This document shows positions 1 through 8,286 of a stretch of 64,000 nucleotides of DNA, piece by piece; within the stretch, counting starts at the first letter, position 1; every line of letters begins with the position of its first letter. Both the position numbers and the translations under genes were made by a program. Origin of the DNA: an uncultured Draconibacterium sp. (GTDB lineage: Bacteria > Bacteroidota > Bacteroidia > Bacteroidales > Prolixibacteraceae); the NCBI RefSeq assembly GCF_963676735.1, contig NZ_OY781464.1:4187001-4251000 (forward strand), written 5' to 3'. Below the pieces are notes generated by a model that was not told the DNA's origin, searched no databases, and was given only the letters and a program-made list of their open reading frames with translations.

Positions 1-481
1 TAAATGGCCCAATAAAACCACCAATATTAATCATCATATAAAAAATGCCAAAACCAATTGATGCTGTTTCATCGTTAGTGGTTTTTGCAATCATTGCCGA
101 AATAATTGGCTTAAAAAAAGCTCCCCCTACACAAGTCCATACAAAAGCAAAATATACCAGGGTATAGCCTTCAAAAATATTAATCATATAAAAGCCCGAC
201 ATGTAAATGGCGAATGCGAGCAGCAGTATTTTTTTATACCCCACCTTATCGGCTATGGCTCCGGTTATTACGGGTAAAAAATACAACAAGGCAGAACCTG
301 TACCCATTATTGCTCCTTTCTGACCATTTGAGAAACCCAATGCTCCGGTGTCGGTTGAACCAACCAGAAAAATTGGAAAAGCAAGGTAAAAACCATACCA
401 GGCCCAACGTTCAAATAATTCAATGGTGTTTGATGTCCAGAAACTTTTATTATACTTTTTTAATACCGAAACAAATGCCAT
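1..481 (-). CDS. MFS transporter, N-terminal part (runs off the window)
   Basis: The minus strand is open from an ATG at 481 to the window edge, giving about 160 residues of a membrane transporter. The start region (TIELFERWAWYGF) and the following hydrophobic segments resemble the POT-like branch of the major facilitator superfamily. The loop after the second membrane segment carries an MFS motif A (GAIADKVGYKK, about residues 73-83), the main evidence for the family. About four to five of the expected twelve membrane helices are visible. Substrate is unknown; peptides or sugars are both possible. A near-match to the Bacteroidota -7 element (TACCTTTC) lies about 26 bases upstream of the ATG. 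The C-terminal half is outside the window, so intactness cannot be judged. Confidence 0.8.
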   Translation of the reverse strand, partial: MAFVSVLKKYNKSFWTSNTIELFERWAWYGFYLAFPIFLVGSTDTGALGFSNGQKGAIMGTGSALLYFLPVITGAIADKVGYKKILLLAFAIYMSGFYMINIFEGYTLVYFAFVWTCVGGAFFKPIISAMIAKTTNDETASIGFGIFYMMINIGGFIGPF

Positions 482-594
482 ATCGCTCTCTTTTTTTAGA
501 AAGCGCGAAAGGTAACAATTTTTGGAAAATGATAAGCCCCCCTTTTAACAGCCCGGAAACACAACAGCAAAAAAACTATTGTGACAAAGGCATT

Positions 595-1089
595 TTAAAG
601 TTCGAGGTCAAAAAAGATGGAAACAAAGGTGATAATCATAATAATGAGGAAAAGCATAATAAAGAAACCAACTACGCCCAATTTAAACCCCTGGCTTTGT
701 TTATTGCGTTTGCTCGATTTCTTTAATCGCTCAATAGATTCTACCATTTTTTTAGGTGCCTGATCATTTTTTATAATATAATCAGCGGCACCTAACTTCA
801 TAATCTTTACCGCAACTTCTACATTATTCTGGGCACTCAAAAAAATACAGTCAACATTACTATTCTCTTTTTCAAACTTTAGCATAAGCTCCAATCCATT
901 AATTCCTTCAGAAGAATAATCCAGAATAATAATATCTGGTTTTAAATGAATGTGTTGAAGGCACTCTTCTCCATTCTTAAAAACTTTCAGCTTCGAATAC
1001 TTTTTTGATTTTAAATAACCGGCAATTAAGTCCTTATAAACAACGCTGTTTTCGATAAGAAAAATTAATGGATTTTTTGTCTCTTGCAT
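595..1089 (-). CDS. Response regulator receiver domain with C-terminal membrane anchor
   Basis: This 164-residue protein starts at the ATG of MQETKNP; a longer reading from 1167 would add residues with no homology to receiver domains. Residues about 7-125 form a CheY-like receiver: the phospho-acceptor Asp is in DIIILDYSSEG, the switch Ser in FLSAQNN, and the conserved Lys in YIIKND. There is no DNA-binding or enzymatic output domain. After a basic linker (KKSSKRNKQSQG) the protein ends in a strongly hydrophobic stretch of about 20 residues (GVVGFFIMLFLIIMIITF), which reads as one membrane helix. A receiver tethered to the membrane by its C-terminus is unusual; it could act as a phosphate sink or a membrane docking partner. 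It is divergent from coaX, and no kinase is adjacent on the same strand. Confidence 0.8.
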   Translation of the reverse strand: MQETKNPLIFLIENSVVYKDLIAGYLKSKKYSKLKVFKNGEECLQHIHLKPDIIILDYSSEGINGLELMLKFEKENSNVDCIFLSAQNNVEVAVKIMKLGAADYIIKNDQAPKKMVESIERLKKSSKRNKQSQGFKLGVVGFFIMLFLIIMIITFVSIFFDLEL

Positions 1090-1206
1090 GATTTTAGATA
1101 TGTTGTTAGTGCCTGCTTTAAAATTACTATTAATTTTTTTAAAAACAATACCGTCGCTTCCAACCAAAAAAGTTCATATATCTTATTACGAAATTTATAA
1201 ATTAGG

Positions 1207-1214
1207 TACTTTTG
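1207..1214 (+). promoter_or_regulatory. TAnnTTTG -7 element for coaX
   Basis: TACTTTTG matches the Bacteroidota -7 consensus exactly and lies 20 bases before the coaX ATG. This supports the ATG at 1235 over the longer reading frame. No clear -33 TTTG is seen. Confidence 0.55.
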
Positions 1215-1234
1215 AGCATTCGCAAAAAAAGATT

Positions 1235-1999
1235 ATGTTACTTGCAATAGATATAGGTAATACGAACATCGTTTTTGGTATTTACGAAGATGAACAGTGC
1301 ATAAGCGATTGGCGTATTCAAACCGATCAGTTAAAAACAGCCGATGAATACGAAGTGATTTTCAGATCGCTGTTAAGTGCCGGAAAAATATGCCGCACCG
1401 AAATTTCAGGAATTATTTTAAGCAGTGTAGTACCAACCTTACTGCACCCATTTCGCGAAATGCTTAGCGGGCTTTTTGAAAAAGCAAGCATTAACTTTGT
1501 AACTCCTGACATTTACGATAAACTACCTGTAAAAGTGTTAAATCCGTTTGAAATAGGAACCGACCTGGTTGCCAATGCTACTGCGGCCTACCAAAAATAC
1601 GGCAACAACACAATGGTAATTGATTTTGGTACCGCTTTAACATTTACTACCATTGGAAATAACTCAGAGATTTTGGGCGTTGCCATTGCACCAGGCCTGC
1701 GCACTGCAGTTGGGGCTCTGGCCGGTAAAACCGCACAACTGCCGCAAATTCATCTTGCTCCTCCACCTTCGGTTTTAGGCGAAAACACCATCCATGCCAT
1801 ACAATCAGGAATTATATTTGGCTACACCGGGCTGGTAGATTCTATTGTAGATAGAACGGAAACAGAAATGAACAAAACGCTTACCATTGTTGCAACAGGT
1901 GGGCTGAGTGCAGTAATGGTTCCCTTAAGTAAAAAAGTAAAAATTGTTGAGCCAATGCTTACCCTCGATGGCTTGATGCAAATCAATTCATTTCTATAA
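1235..1999 (+). CDS. coaX: Type III pantothenate kinase
   Basis: CoaX phosphorylates pantothenate to 4-phosphopantothenate, the first step of coenzyme A synthesis, in the cytoplasm. The 254-residue protein has the ASKHA-fold signatures of type III kinases: DIGNTN at residues 6-11 (phosphate loop), IGTDLVAN at 107-114 (catalytic Asp110), and VIDFGTALTF at 128-137. Length is normal for the family. The start is the ATG at 1235: the frame is open back to 1088, but the motif that should sit at the N-terminus begins at residue 6 from this ATG, and a promoter element lies just upstream. It stands alone before dxs (98-base gap). Confidence 0.95.
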   Translation: MLLAIDIGNTNIVFGIYEDEQCISDWRIQTDQLKTADEYEVIFRSLLSAGKICRTEISGIILSSVVPTLLHPFREMLSGLFEKASINFVTPDIYDKLPVKVLNPFEIGTDLVANATAAYQKYGNNTMVIDFGTALTFTTIGNNSEILGVAIAPGLRTAVGALAGKTAQLPQIHLAPPPSVLGENTIHAIQSGIIFGYTGLVDSIVDRTETEMNKTLTIVATGGLSAVMVPLSKKVKIVEPMLTLDGLMQINSFL

Positions 2000-2097
2000 C
2001 ATCGTATTTCTCATTCATTTTTACAAGTAATTTTATTTCTTTTGCAATGAACAAACTGTGCCTTAACAGTTGTTATGTTTCTATAATTTTCGGATAT

Positions 2098-4011
2098 ATG
2101 AGTGATGTGAAGGGGAAGCTGCTTGAATCAATAAACAATCCCGACGATTTAAAAAAAATACAGGTTGAACAACTCGAAAGTGTTTGTGGCGAACTGCGCG
2201 ATTACATTATAGATGTGGTTTCAACCAATCCAGGGCATTTTGGAGCAAGCTTGGGCGTTGTTGAACTTACCGTTGCCCTTCACTACGTGTACAACACTCC
2301 GTTTGACCAACTTATATGGGATGTTGGCCATCAGGCTTACGGACATAAAATACTTACCGAACGTAAAAATAAGTTTAACACCAATCGAAAATTTAAAGGC
2401 ATCAGCGGTTTTCCAAAACGCTCGGAGAGCGAATATGATGCTTTCGGTGTAGGGCACTCCTCCACTTCAATATCAGCTGCCCTTGGTATGGCTGTAGCCG
2501 CAAAAATTAAAGGCGAAACCGAACGGAAGGTTGTGGCAGTTATTGGCGATGGGGCAATGACTGGCGGAATGGCTTTTGAAGCACTGAATAACGCAGGTGG
2601 AGAAAATGCCGATATCCTGGTTATTCTGAACGATAACAATATGGCCATCGACCCCAGCGTTGGCAGTTTAAACAAATATTTGTTGAATATTTCAAAGTCG
2701 GACACCTACAACCGAATGAAACATGACGTTTGGGAAGGATTGGGGAAACTCGATGGTTTTGGAGAAAAAGCAAGGCGGTTTATTCAGAAAAACCAACATG
2801 CTTTAAAAAACATGATCTTTAAGGAAAATAACCTTTTTGAAGCCTTTAACTTCAGGTATTTCGGCCCTATTGATGGGCACGACGTGGTTTACCTGGCCAA
2901 AGTATTAAACGACCTTAAAGATATTCCGGGACCAAAGCTTTTGCATGTAATTACCCAAAAAGGAAAAGGTTTTAAACAAGCTGAATTAAACCAAACCAAA
3001 TGGCACGCCCCCGGAGTTTTTGATAAAGAAACCGGAGAAATTTACCAATGCGAATGCGCTGCAGACAGAGCACCTAAATTTCAGAATGTTTTTGGCGACA
3101 CCCTGGTTGAGCTGGCCGAACAAAACGAAAAAATTGTTGGAATTACGCCTGCGATGCCTACCGGATGTTCCATGAATAAAATGATTGCCAAAATGCCCGA
3201 CCGTGCTTTTGATGTGGGCATTGCAGAGCAACATGCAGTAACATTTTCGGCTGGGCTTGCCGCCCAGGGCATGGTTCCTTTTTGCAATATCTACTCAACA
3301 TTTATGCAGCGTGCCTACGACCAGGTTGTACACGATGTGGCCATACAAAACCTACCAGTGATTTTTTGTTTAGACCGCGGCGGATTGGTTGGCGAAGATG
3401 GCCCCACCCACCATGGCGTGTTTGATATTGCCTACATGCGATCGATCCCGAACATGATTGTTTCTGCCCCGATGGACGAAATTGAACTGCGAAACCTGAT
3501 GTACACAGCCCAACTTGCTGAAATTAATCAACCTTTTTCAATACGTTACCCACGTGGATGTGGCATAAAAACCGACTGGAAAAAGCCCTTCGCTAAAATT
3601 GAAATTGGTAAAGGCCGAAAACTAAACGACGGAACAGATATTGCACTGCTAACTATAGGAAAAACAGGAACTTTTGTGCAAAGCGCAATTCAGCGACTTG
3701 CCGAAAAAAATATTTCTGCCGCACACTACGATATGCGTTTTGTAAAACCGTTGGACAAGGCCCTGCTTGTTGAGATTTTTGAAAAATTTGATCAGCTTGT
3801 AACCATTGAAGACGGAACCATTCAGGGTGGTTTCGGTAGTGCAGTTCTTGAATTTATGGCTGAAAAAGGCTACAACAATAAAATAAAAATATTAGGTATT
3901 CCCGATAAGTTTATTGAGCACGGAAGCCCCGAGGAACTTTATAAAGAATGTGGTATCGATTCCGAAGGTATTGTTCGTGCGGTTCAAGCACTTTTAGTTG
4001 AACACCAATAA
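2098..4011 (+). CDS. dxs: 1-deoxy-D-xylulose-5-phosphate synthase
   Basis: Dxs condenses pyruvate and glyceraldehyde 3-phosphate to DXP, the first step of the MEP isoprenoid pathway, using thiamine diphosphate. The 637-residue protein shows PGHFGASLG (His47), DVGHQAYGHK (His78), the thiamine-diphosphate motif GDGAMTGG from residue 150 with NDNNMAID at 178-185, and the pyrimidine-domain glutamate in VGIAEQHAVTF (Glu377). The ATG at 2098 gives the usual N-terminus; the 17 residues readable upstream from 2047 are not typical. TTCTTTTG just before 2047 is one mismatch from a -7 element. The later MEP gene ispD is also in the window but in another transcription unit. Confidence 0.97.
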   Translation: MSDVKGKLLESINNPDDLKKIQVEQLESVCGELRDYIIDVVSTNPGHFGASLGVVELTVALHYVYNTPFDQLIWDVGHQAYGHKILTERKNKFNTNRKFKGISGFPKRSESEYDAFGVGHSSTSISAALGMAVAAKIKGETERKVVAVIGDGAMTGGMAFEALNNAGGENADILVILNDNNMAIDPSVGSLNKYLLNISKSDTYNRMKHDVWEGLGKLDGFGEKARRFIQKNQHALKNMIFKENNLFEAFNFRYFGPIDGHDVVYLAKVLNDLKDIPGPKLLHVITQKGKGFKQAELNQTKWHAPGVFDKETGEIYQCECAADRAPKFQNVFGDTLVELAEQNEKIVGITPAMPTGCSMNKMIAKMPDRAFDVGIAEQHAVTFSAGLAAQGMVPFCNIYSTFMQRAYDQVVHDVAIQNLPVIFCLDRGGLVGEDGPTHHGVFDIAYMRSIPNMIVSAPMDEIELRNLMYTAQLAEINQPFSIRYPRGCGIKTDWKKPFAKIEIGKGRKLNDGTDIALLTIGKTGTFVQSAIQRLAEKNISAAHYDMRFVKPLDKALLVEIFEKFDQLVTIEDGTIQGGFGSAVLEFMAEKGYNNKIKILGIPDKFIEHGSPEELYKECGIDSEGIVRAVQALLVEHQ

Positions 4012-4092
4012 AACAAACCACCGGATCTTATTGTCGGTATAATATTTTTATCTTTAGGTCGTTCTCAAAAATGTACTTAAAACCATTTTGTT

Positions 4093-5274
4093 TTGGACAT
4101 ATATCTGAAAAGACGACGGGGAAAAATTTTACTTCTATTTATTGCAGTACTTATTGGGGTTGCATCCTTGCTATACACCAACTGGCTTACAAAAAGAATG
4201 GCCATTGAAGAGCGCAACAAAGTTGAAATTTGGGCAGAAGCAACTAAAGGCATTATTGATGCGGGTATAAATATAACTTCGCCCGAAATGAGCCAACTAC
4301 AAACACGTTACCTGAATTTTCTGATTATGGTAACCGAATTCAACTCAACCATTCCTATAATTGTAGTGAATTCCGACGGAAGTTTTAACACCGACCACAA
4401 TATTCATTATCCCGCAGAAAGACGTGATGAAGTACTGAAAAGAGAACTGGAAAAGATGCAGGATTATGCAGAACCTATTCGAATTGAATTTCCGGAAGAA
4501 GAATACCAGCTGCTCTATTACCGCGAGTCGTCTATTCTTCGCAACTTACGTCTTTATCCTGTTATACAGCTTATTGTAATTCTTATTTTTATTGTGGTTG
4601 CCTATTTTGCATTTAATGCCACCAACCGCGCCGAACAAAACCAGGTTTGGGTGGGTATGTCGAAAGAAACCGCACACCAACTGGGTACGCCCATTTCGTC
4701 GCTTATGGCCTGGATTGAACTACTGAAGCTAAAAAATGTTGATCCGAACCTGATTAAAGAACTGGAACAAGATACAGCAAGGCTGGAGCGAATAACCGAA
4801 CGTTTTTCAAAAATCGGGTCGAAACCGGAACTGCTTAATGTAAATTTGATTGAAGCTTTAAACTCGGCAATTAATTATTTAAAACGCCGGTCTTCTGATA
4901 AAGTTAAATTTGAAATAAAATACGACCAGCAGGCAACAATTGAAATTCCTTTAAATGCGGCCTTGTTTTCGTGGGTAATCGAGAACCTGTGCAAAAATGC
5001 CATTGATGCCATGGGAAATAACGGCACCATCAGTATTGATGTAAGCGAAAAAGCCGACCAGGTTTGTATCGATCTTACTGATACCGGTTGTGGAGTTTCC
5101 AAAAAACATCAAAAATCAATATTTCAACCAGGGTTTTCAACTAAAAAACGAGGCTGGGGCCTTGGTCTTTCCCTGGCAAAAAGAATTATTGAAATTTACC
5201 ACAGTGGCCGTATCTATATCAAATGGTCTGAAATAGGTAAAGGAACTACTTTCCGAATAAATTTAAATAAATAG
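4093..5274 (+). CDS. Membrane sensor histidine kinase
   Basis: This 393-residue protein has a membrane helix near residues 11-30, a sensor region of about 115 residues outside the cytoplasm (PAERRDEVLKREL), a second helix near 155-175, then a kinase core. The phospho-acceptor is His195 in KETAHQLGTPISSL. The ATPase domain has an N box (ENLCKNAIDAM from residue 297), a G1 box (DTGCGVS from residue 330) and a GWGLGLSLAKRII G2 box. The start is TTG at 4093; a stop lies five codons upstream and the next ATG would delete the first helix, so TTG is the only sensible start. It follows dxs by 81 bases. The partner is unknown. PorX in this window lacks an adjacent kinase, so a PorY-like role is possible but unproven. 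Confidence 0.88.
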   Translation: MDIYLKRRRGKILLLFIAVLIGVASLLYTNWLTKRMAIEERNKVEIWAEATKGIIDAGINITSPEMSQLQTRYLNFLIMVTEFNSTIPIIVVNSDGSFNTDHNIHYPAERRDEVLKRELEKMQDYAEPIRIEFPEEEYQLLYYRESSILRNLRLYPVIQLIVILIFIVVAYFAFNATNRAEQNQVWVGMSKETAHQLGTPISSLMAWIELLKLKNVDPNLIKELEQDTARLERITERFSKIGSKPELLNVNLIEALNSAINYLKRRSSDKVKFEIKYDQQATIEIPLNAALFSWVIENLCKNAIDAMGNNGTISIDVSEKADQVCIDLTDTGCGVSKKHQKSIFQPGFSTKKRGWGLGLSLAKRIIEIYHSGRIYIKWSEIGKGTTFRINLNK

Positions 5275-5320
5275 CCATTGTATTGAACTATTAAGTACCA
5301 ATAATCATTCAAAAAAAAAT

Positions 5321-5413
5321 ATTTCTTCATCTGTTAAGGTCAACCAACTCTGGCTTAACCCTTTTGATTTACGAATAAACAGGAAAAATTCTGGCAATTT
5401 CTTCATCTGTTAA
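5321..5413 (+). repeat. 17-bp perfect direct repeat upstream of yceD
   Basis: ATTTCTTCATCTGTTAA occurs at 5321-5337 and again at 5397-5413, 76 bases apart. The second copy lies at the -33 position of the yceD promoter, so the pair could be a regulator binding site. It may also be a small chance or slippage duplication. Confidence 0.6.
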
Positions 5414-5424
5414 TAAAAAATTTA

Positions 5425-5432
5425 TACTTTTG
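5425..5432 (+). promoter_or_regulatory. TAnnTTTG -7 element for yceD-rpmF
   Basis: TACTTTTG lies 19 bases before the GTG start of yceD. A 17-base direct repeat overlaps the expected -33 position. Confidence 0.55.
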
Positions 5433-5451
5433 CATCCACTTTTTTGGAATC

Positions 5452-5997
5452 GTGAGCTGGAAAAGCAAATATAACATTGAATTTAAAGGCCTTAAAGAAG
5501 GCCTTCATTCTTACGATTTTGATATTGACAATAAGTTCTTTGAACATTTTGAAGAAAGCCTGGTTGACAACGGAGAAGTAAGGGTCGCCGTTGAGTTTGA
5601 AAAACGCAGTGCATTTTTAAAACTTAACTTCACACTTTCAGGGTGGTTGGAGTTGGTTTGCGACCGCTGCCTCGACAATTACCCGCAGGACATATCCTTG
5701 ACAACCGAATTATTTGTAAAATTTGGCCAGGAAGATGAATTTGAAGACGGCGACAATGTAATTTGGGTTTTACCTGAAGAACACGCCATAAACCTGGCAC
5801 AAACCATTTACGAATATGCAATGTTAAGCATACCTTTGCGTCATGTTCATCCGAATGAAACAGGAGAAAACAGCTGTAACCAGGAAATGATTAACAGGCT
5901 AAATAATATTGTGCAGCACGAAGCAGATGAAAATGAAGAAGAAGAGATTGATCCGCGGTGGGCTGCGCTAAAAAATTTAAAAAACGATAAAAATTGA
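5452..5997 (+). CDS. yceD: YceD/DUF177 family protein
   Basis: DUF177 (YceD) proteins are found next to the L32 gene in most bacteria and are linked to 23S rRNA accumulation; the mechanism is not settled. This 181-residue protein has the family core (LELVCDRCLDNY, about residues 67-78, with a CxxC-like pair) and an acidic C-terminal tail (EADENEEEEIDPRW) ending in WAALKNLK. The start is GTG at 5452. rpmF follows after 82 bases, the classic yceD-rpmF order, which supports the assignment. The usual third gene, plsX, is missing here. Confidence 0.88.
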   Translation: MSWKSKYNIEFKGLKEGLHSYDFDIDNKFFEHFEESLVDNGEVRVAVEFEKRSAFLKLNFTLSGWLELVCDRCLDNYPQDISLTTELFVKFGQEDEFEDGDNVIWVLPEEHAINLAQTIYEYAMLSIPLRHVHPNETGENSCNQEMINRLNNIVQHEADENEEEEIDPRWAALKNLKNDKN

Positions 5998-6079
5998 GCT
6001 GGCCGTGCAAAATTAAGGTGCGGGCATCTAAATTTCAATAATAATTAAATAGAAAAAATAATAATTAAAATACATTACA

Positions 6080-6265
6080 ATGGCACATCCAAAGCATAAA
6101 ACATCGAAAGCGAGAAGGGATAAAAGACGTACGCATTACAAAGCTACTGCCCCTACTTTGGCTACTTGTTCAAATTGCGGAACTACTGTAAAATACCACA
6201 CAGTTTGTCCTGAATGTGGTTACTACAGAGGTAAACAAGTAATTGAAAAAGAAATTGCATTATAG
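6080..6265 (+). CDS. rpmF: 50S ribosomal protein L32
   Basis: A 61-residue basic ribosomal protein of the large subunit. The N-terminus MAHPKHKTSKARRDKRR is typical of L32, and the C-terminal half has a zinc-ribbon with two Cys pairs (CSNC and CPEC, residues about 31-34 and 44-47). Length is normal. It is co-transcribed with yceD and followed by a clear terminator, so fabH is separately expressed. Confidence 0.97.
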   Translation: MAHPKHKTSKARRDKRRTHYKATAPTLATCSNCGTTVKYHTVCPECGYYRGKQVIEKEIAL

Positions 6266-6302
6266 TTATTGAAGTATCCGGAATACCCGGCTTTAACTAT
6301 TC

Positions 6303-6341
6303 AAAATCCATTTTTGGTTCATTCCGGAAATGGATTTTTTT
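6303..6341 (+). terminator. Intrinsic terminator after rpmF
   Basis: An 11-bp perfect stem (AAAATCCATTT at 6303-6313 with AAATGGATTTT at 6328-6338), 14-base loop, followed by more T residues. It ends the yceD-rpmF transcript. The rest of 6342-6545 holds no convincing gene. Confidence 0.8.
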
Positions 6342-6453
6342 GTATCCCTAAGCTATATCCGCAAACATTTTCTGATTTTTCGAACAAGTTTATTAATAGT
6401 TCTGCTGTCTAAACTATTTTTTCCATACCACAGTTCATATCTCTACACATTTC

Positions 6454-6485
6454 TTTGTGGTGTCTTTGAATTCACTCTACATTTA
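6454..6485 (+). promoter_or_regulatory. Candidate fabH promoter
   Basis: TTTG at 6454-6457 and TACATTTA at 6478-6485 are 20 bases apart, fitting the Bacteroidota -33/-7 spacing, with one mismatch in the -7 element. It lies between the rpmF terminator and fabH. Confidence 0.4.
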
Positions 6486-6545
6486 ACCCCGGTTTTTAAA
6501 ACAACCACAAAATATTTTCTATAAACACAAATATTAAATTGAACG

Positions 6546-7544
6546 ATGGCTAATATTAGGGCAGCAATCACAGGAATTGGAGCCTACCTTCCGGAGTACC
6601 GCTTAACAAACGACGAACTCAGCAAAATGGTTGATACGTCGGACGAATGGATTATGCAGCGGATTGGGATTAAGGAACGCAGGATATTGAAGGAAGAAGG
6701 AAAAGCAACCAGCGACATGGGAGCCTGGGCTGTTGAGGATCTGCTAAAAAAAACAGGCACATCAGCCGATGAAATCGACATGTTAATTTGTGCCACCATT
6801 ACCCCCGACATGAACCTGCCGGCCACCGCCAATATTATCGCCCATAAAGCTCAAATACATAATGCCTGGAGTTTTGATTTAAACGCAGCCTGTTCAGGAT
6901 TTATTTTTTCGTTAGCCACAGCCACACAGTTTATCGAATCAGGACGTTACAAAAAAGTAATAATCGTTGCGGCAGAAAAAATGTCGTCGATTATTAATTA
7001 CAAAGATCGTACAACCTGCCCGCTTTTTGGCGATGGTGCAGCCGCTGTTCTGGTTGAACCCACCACCGAAGATGTTGGTGTTATCGACTACATTAACCGC
7101 GTTGACGGCTTGGGACGCCACCACCTGCACATAAAAGCCGGAGGATCGTTAAAGCCAGCCTCAGCAGAAACCGTTAAAAATAATGAGCACTTTTTGTACC
7201 AGGAAGGACAGGCGGTGTTTAAAGCAGCGGTATCAAGCATGGCCGATGTGGCAGTTGAGATTATGCAAAAACACAATATCACTTCGGAAGATGTTGCCTG
7301 GCTGGTTCCGCACCAGGCCAATATGCGCATTATTGAAGCCACGGCAAAACGCATGGGAATAAACAAAGACCAGGTAATGATAAACATTAGAAAATACGGA
7401 AACACTACTGCTGCAACAGTGCCACTGTGCTTGTGGGATTACGAAAAACAACTGAAAAAAGGCGACAATATTATTTTGGCTGCCTTTGGTGCAGGGTTTA
7501 CCTGGGGAAGCACCTATTTAAAATGGGCTTACGATTCAGAATAA
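6546..7544 (+). CDS. fabH: 3-oxoacyl-[acyl-carrier-protein] synthase III
   Basis: FabH starts fatty acid synthesis by condensing an acyl-CoA primer with malonyl-ACP in the cytoplasm. The 332-residue protein carries the full Cys-His-Asn triad: Cys116 in NAACSGF, His256 in VPHQANMR, and Asn286 in KYGNTTAATVP, at the spacing seen in E. coli FabH. The N-terminal AITGIGAYLPE and the SDEWIMQRIGIKERR segment are family hallmarks. The C-terminus ends in GAGFTWGSTYLKW, normal for FabH. It follows rpmF after a terminator. Primer specificity cannot be read; Bacteroidota FabH enzymes often accept branched primers. Confidence 0.96.
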   Translation: MANIRAAITGIGAYLPEYRLTNDELSKMVDTSDEWIMQRIGIKERRILKEEGKATSDMGAWAVEDLLKKTGTSADEIDMLICATITPDMNLPATANIIAHKAQIHNAWSFDLNAACSGFIFSLATATQFIESGRYKKVIIVAAEKMSSIINYKDRTTCPLFGDGAAAVLVEPTTEDVGVIDYINRVDGLGRHHLHIKAGGSLKPASAETVKNNEHFLYQEGQAVFKAAVSSMADVAVEIMQKHNITSEDVAWLVPHQANMRIIEATAKRMGINKDQVMINIRKYGNTTAATVPLCLWDYEKQLKKGDNIILAAFGAGFTWGSTYLKWAYDSE

Positions 7545-7587
7545 CAAAATTCTCTTCTTCCAATCTGATGATTTAGCGAATCCTTAT

Positions 7588-7595
7588 TATTTTTG
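7588..7595 (+). promoter_or_regulatory. TAnnTTTG -7 element before the bactofilin gene
   Basis: TATTTTTG lies 63 bases upstream of the bactofilin ATG, in the fabH-bactofilin gap. No good -33 element is seen. Confidence 0.45.
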
Positions 7596-7658
7596 CTGAA
7601 GATTCAATTTGTTGTATCTTCAAGCACCATTTTAAGGAACGTTAAGCAATTATAAACC

Positions 7659-8072
7659 ATGGCAAAACAAAGTGCAAGAACATTTGGCGACACCCCCGAT
7701 CAGGCAATCAACATTTTAGGAGACGGCACAACTATTAAAGGAGACATTACTGCAAACAGCGATATTCGTATTGATGGCCAGCTTGTAGGCAACCTGGAGG
7801 CTAAGGGCAGAGTTGTAGTTGGCCCAAAAGGAAAAATTGAGGGAAAAGTAAGCTGTAACAATGTTGAAATAGCCGGCTTTATTAAAGGAAAAGTTAAGGT
7901 GGAAGAGCTCCTGAACATGAAAGCATCAGCTAAAATAGAGGGAGATATTATTGCCGGCAAGCTCGCTGTTGAACCAGGAGCGGTTTTTACCGGAACATGT
8001 GCCATGGGTGGTAGTTCGGCACCAGTTGCTGAGAATGAAAAACAAAAAAGCTTATACAACCAAAAAAGCTAA
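7659..8072 (+). CDS. Bactofilin family cytoskeletal protein
   Basis: Bactofilins polymerise into filaments through a right-handed beta-helix and act in cell shape, stalks or protein positioning. This 137-residue protein has the typical layout: a short polar N-terminus, then about 100 residues of repeating G/V/I-rich rungs (TTIKGDITANSDIRIDGQL, GRVVVGPKGKIEGKV, ASAKIEGDIIAGKLAVEPG), then a polar tail. No membrane segment is seen. Its 3-prime end overlaps the atpZ start by 38 bases, so it is translationally linked to the ATP synthase accessory genes. A role near the ATP synthase is suggested only by this position. Confidence 0.92.
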   Translation: MAKQSARTFGDTPDQAINILGDGTTIKGDITANSDIRIDGQLVGNLEAKGRVVVGPKGKIEGKVSCNNVEIAGFIKGKVKVEELLNMKASAKIEGDIIAGKLAVEPGAVFTGTCAMGGSSAPVAENEKQKSLYNQKS

Positions 8073-8286
8073 CTCGTTTATTCGGTATTCCGGTTTAGGG
8101 TTTGAAATGATGGCCACAATCGCCGGATTTACTTTCCTTGGTTATAAAATTGACCAGTGGATGCAAAATGAGTTTAAAGGATTTACCCTCGGCCTTATGA
8201 TTTTGGGCGTGCTTGTTGCCATTATCTATGGAATTAGAAATCTTTTAAAAACCGAAAACAAATCAAAAAAATCAGATCGAAAATGA
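8035..8286 (+). CDS. AtpZ/AtpI-family ATP synthase accessory protein
   Basis: An 83-residue membrane protein with two hydrophobic helices (about residues 20-36 and 50-65) and charged ends, matching the AtpZ/AtpI family. These proteins assist c-ring assembly or ion supply for F-type ATP synthase. The start is the ATG at 8035, inside the bactofilin gene; an upstream frame from 7951 would only read bactofilin codons out of phase. Its stop overlaps the next gene by 4 bases (ATGA). Position before atpB supports the call. Confidence 0.8.
   Translation: MKNKKAYTTKKANSFIRYSGLGFEMMATIAGFTFLGYKIDQWMQNEFKGFTLGLMILGVLVAIIYGIRNLLKTENKSKKSDRK

Noticed and set aside
214..726. Open frame of 170 codons on the + strand
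   Set aside because: It lies opposite the MFS transporter and the response regulator, both supported by motifs.
2047..4011. Longer Dxs start at 2047
   Set aside because: The added 17 residues are hydrophobic and atypical; the ATG at 2098 fits the usual start.
6330..6524. Open frame of 64 codons in the rpmF-fabH gap
   Set aside because: It starts inside the rpmF terminator and shows no protein-like pattern beyond a hydrophobic stretch.
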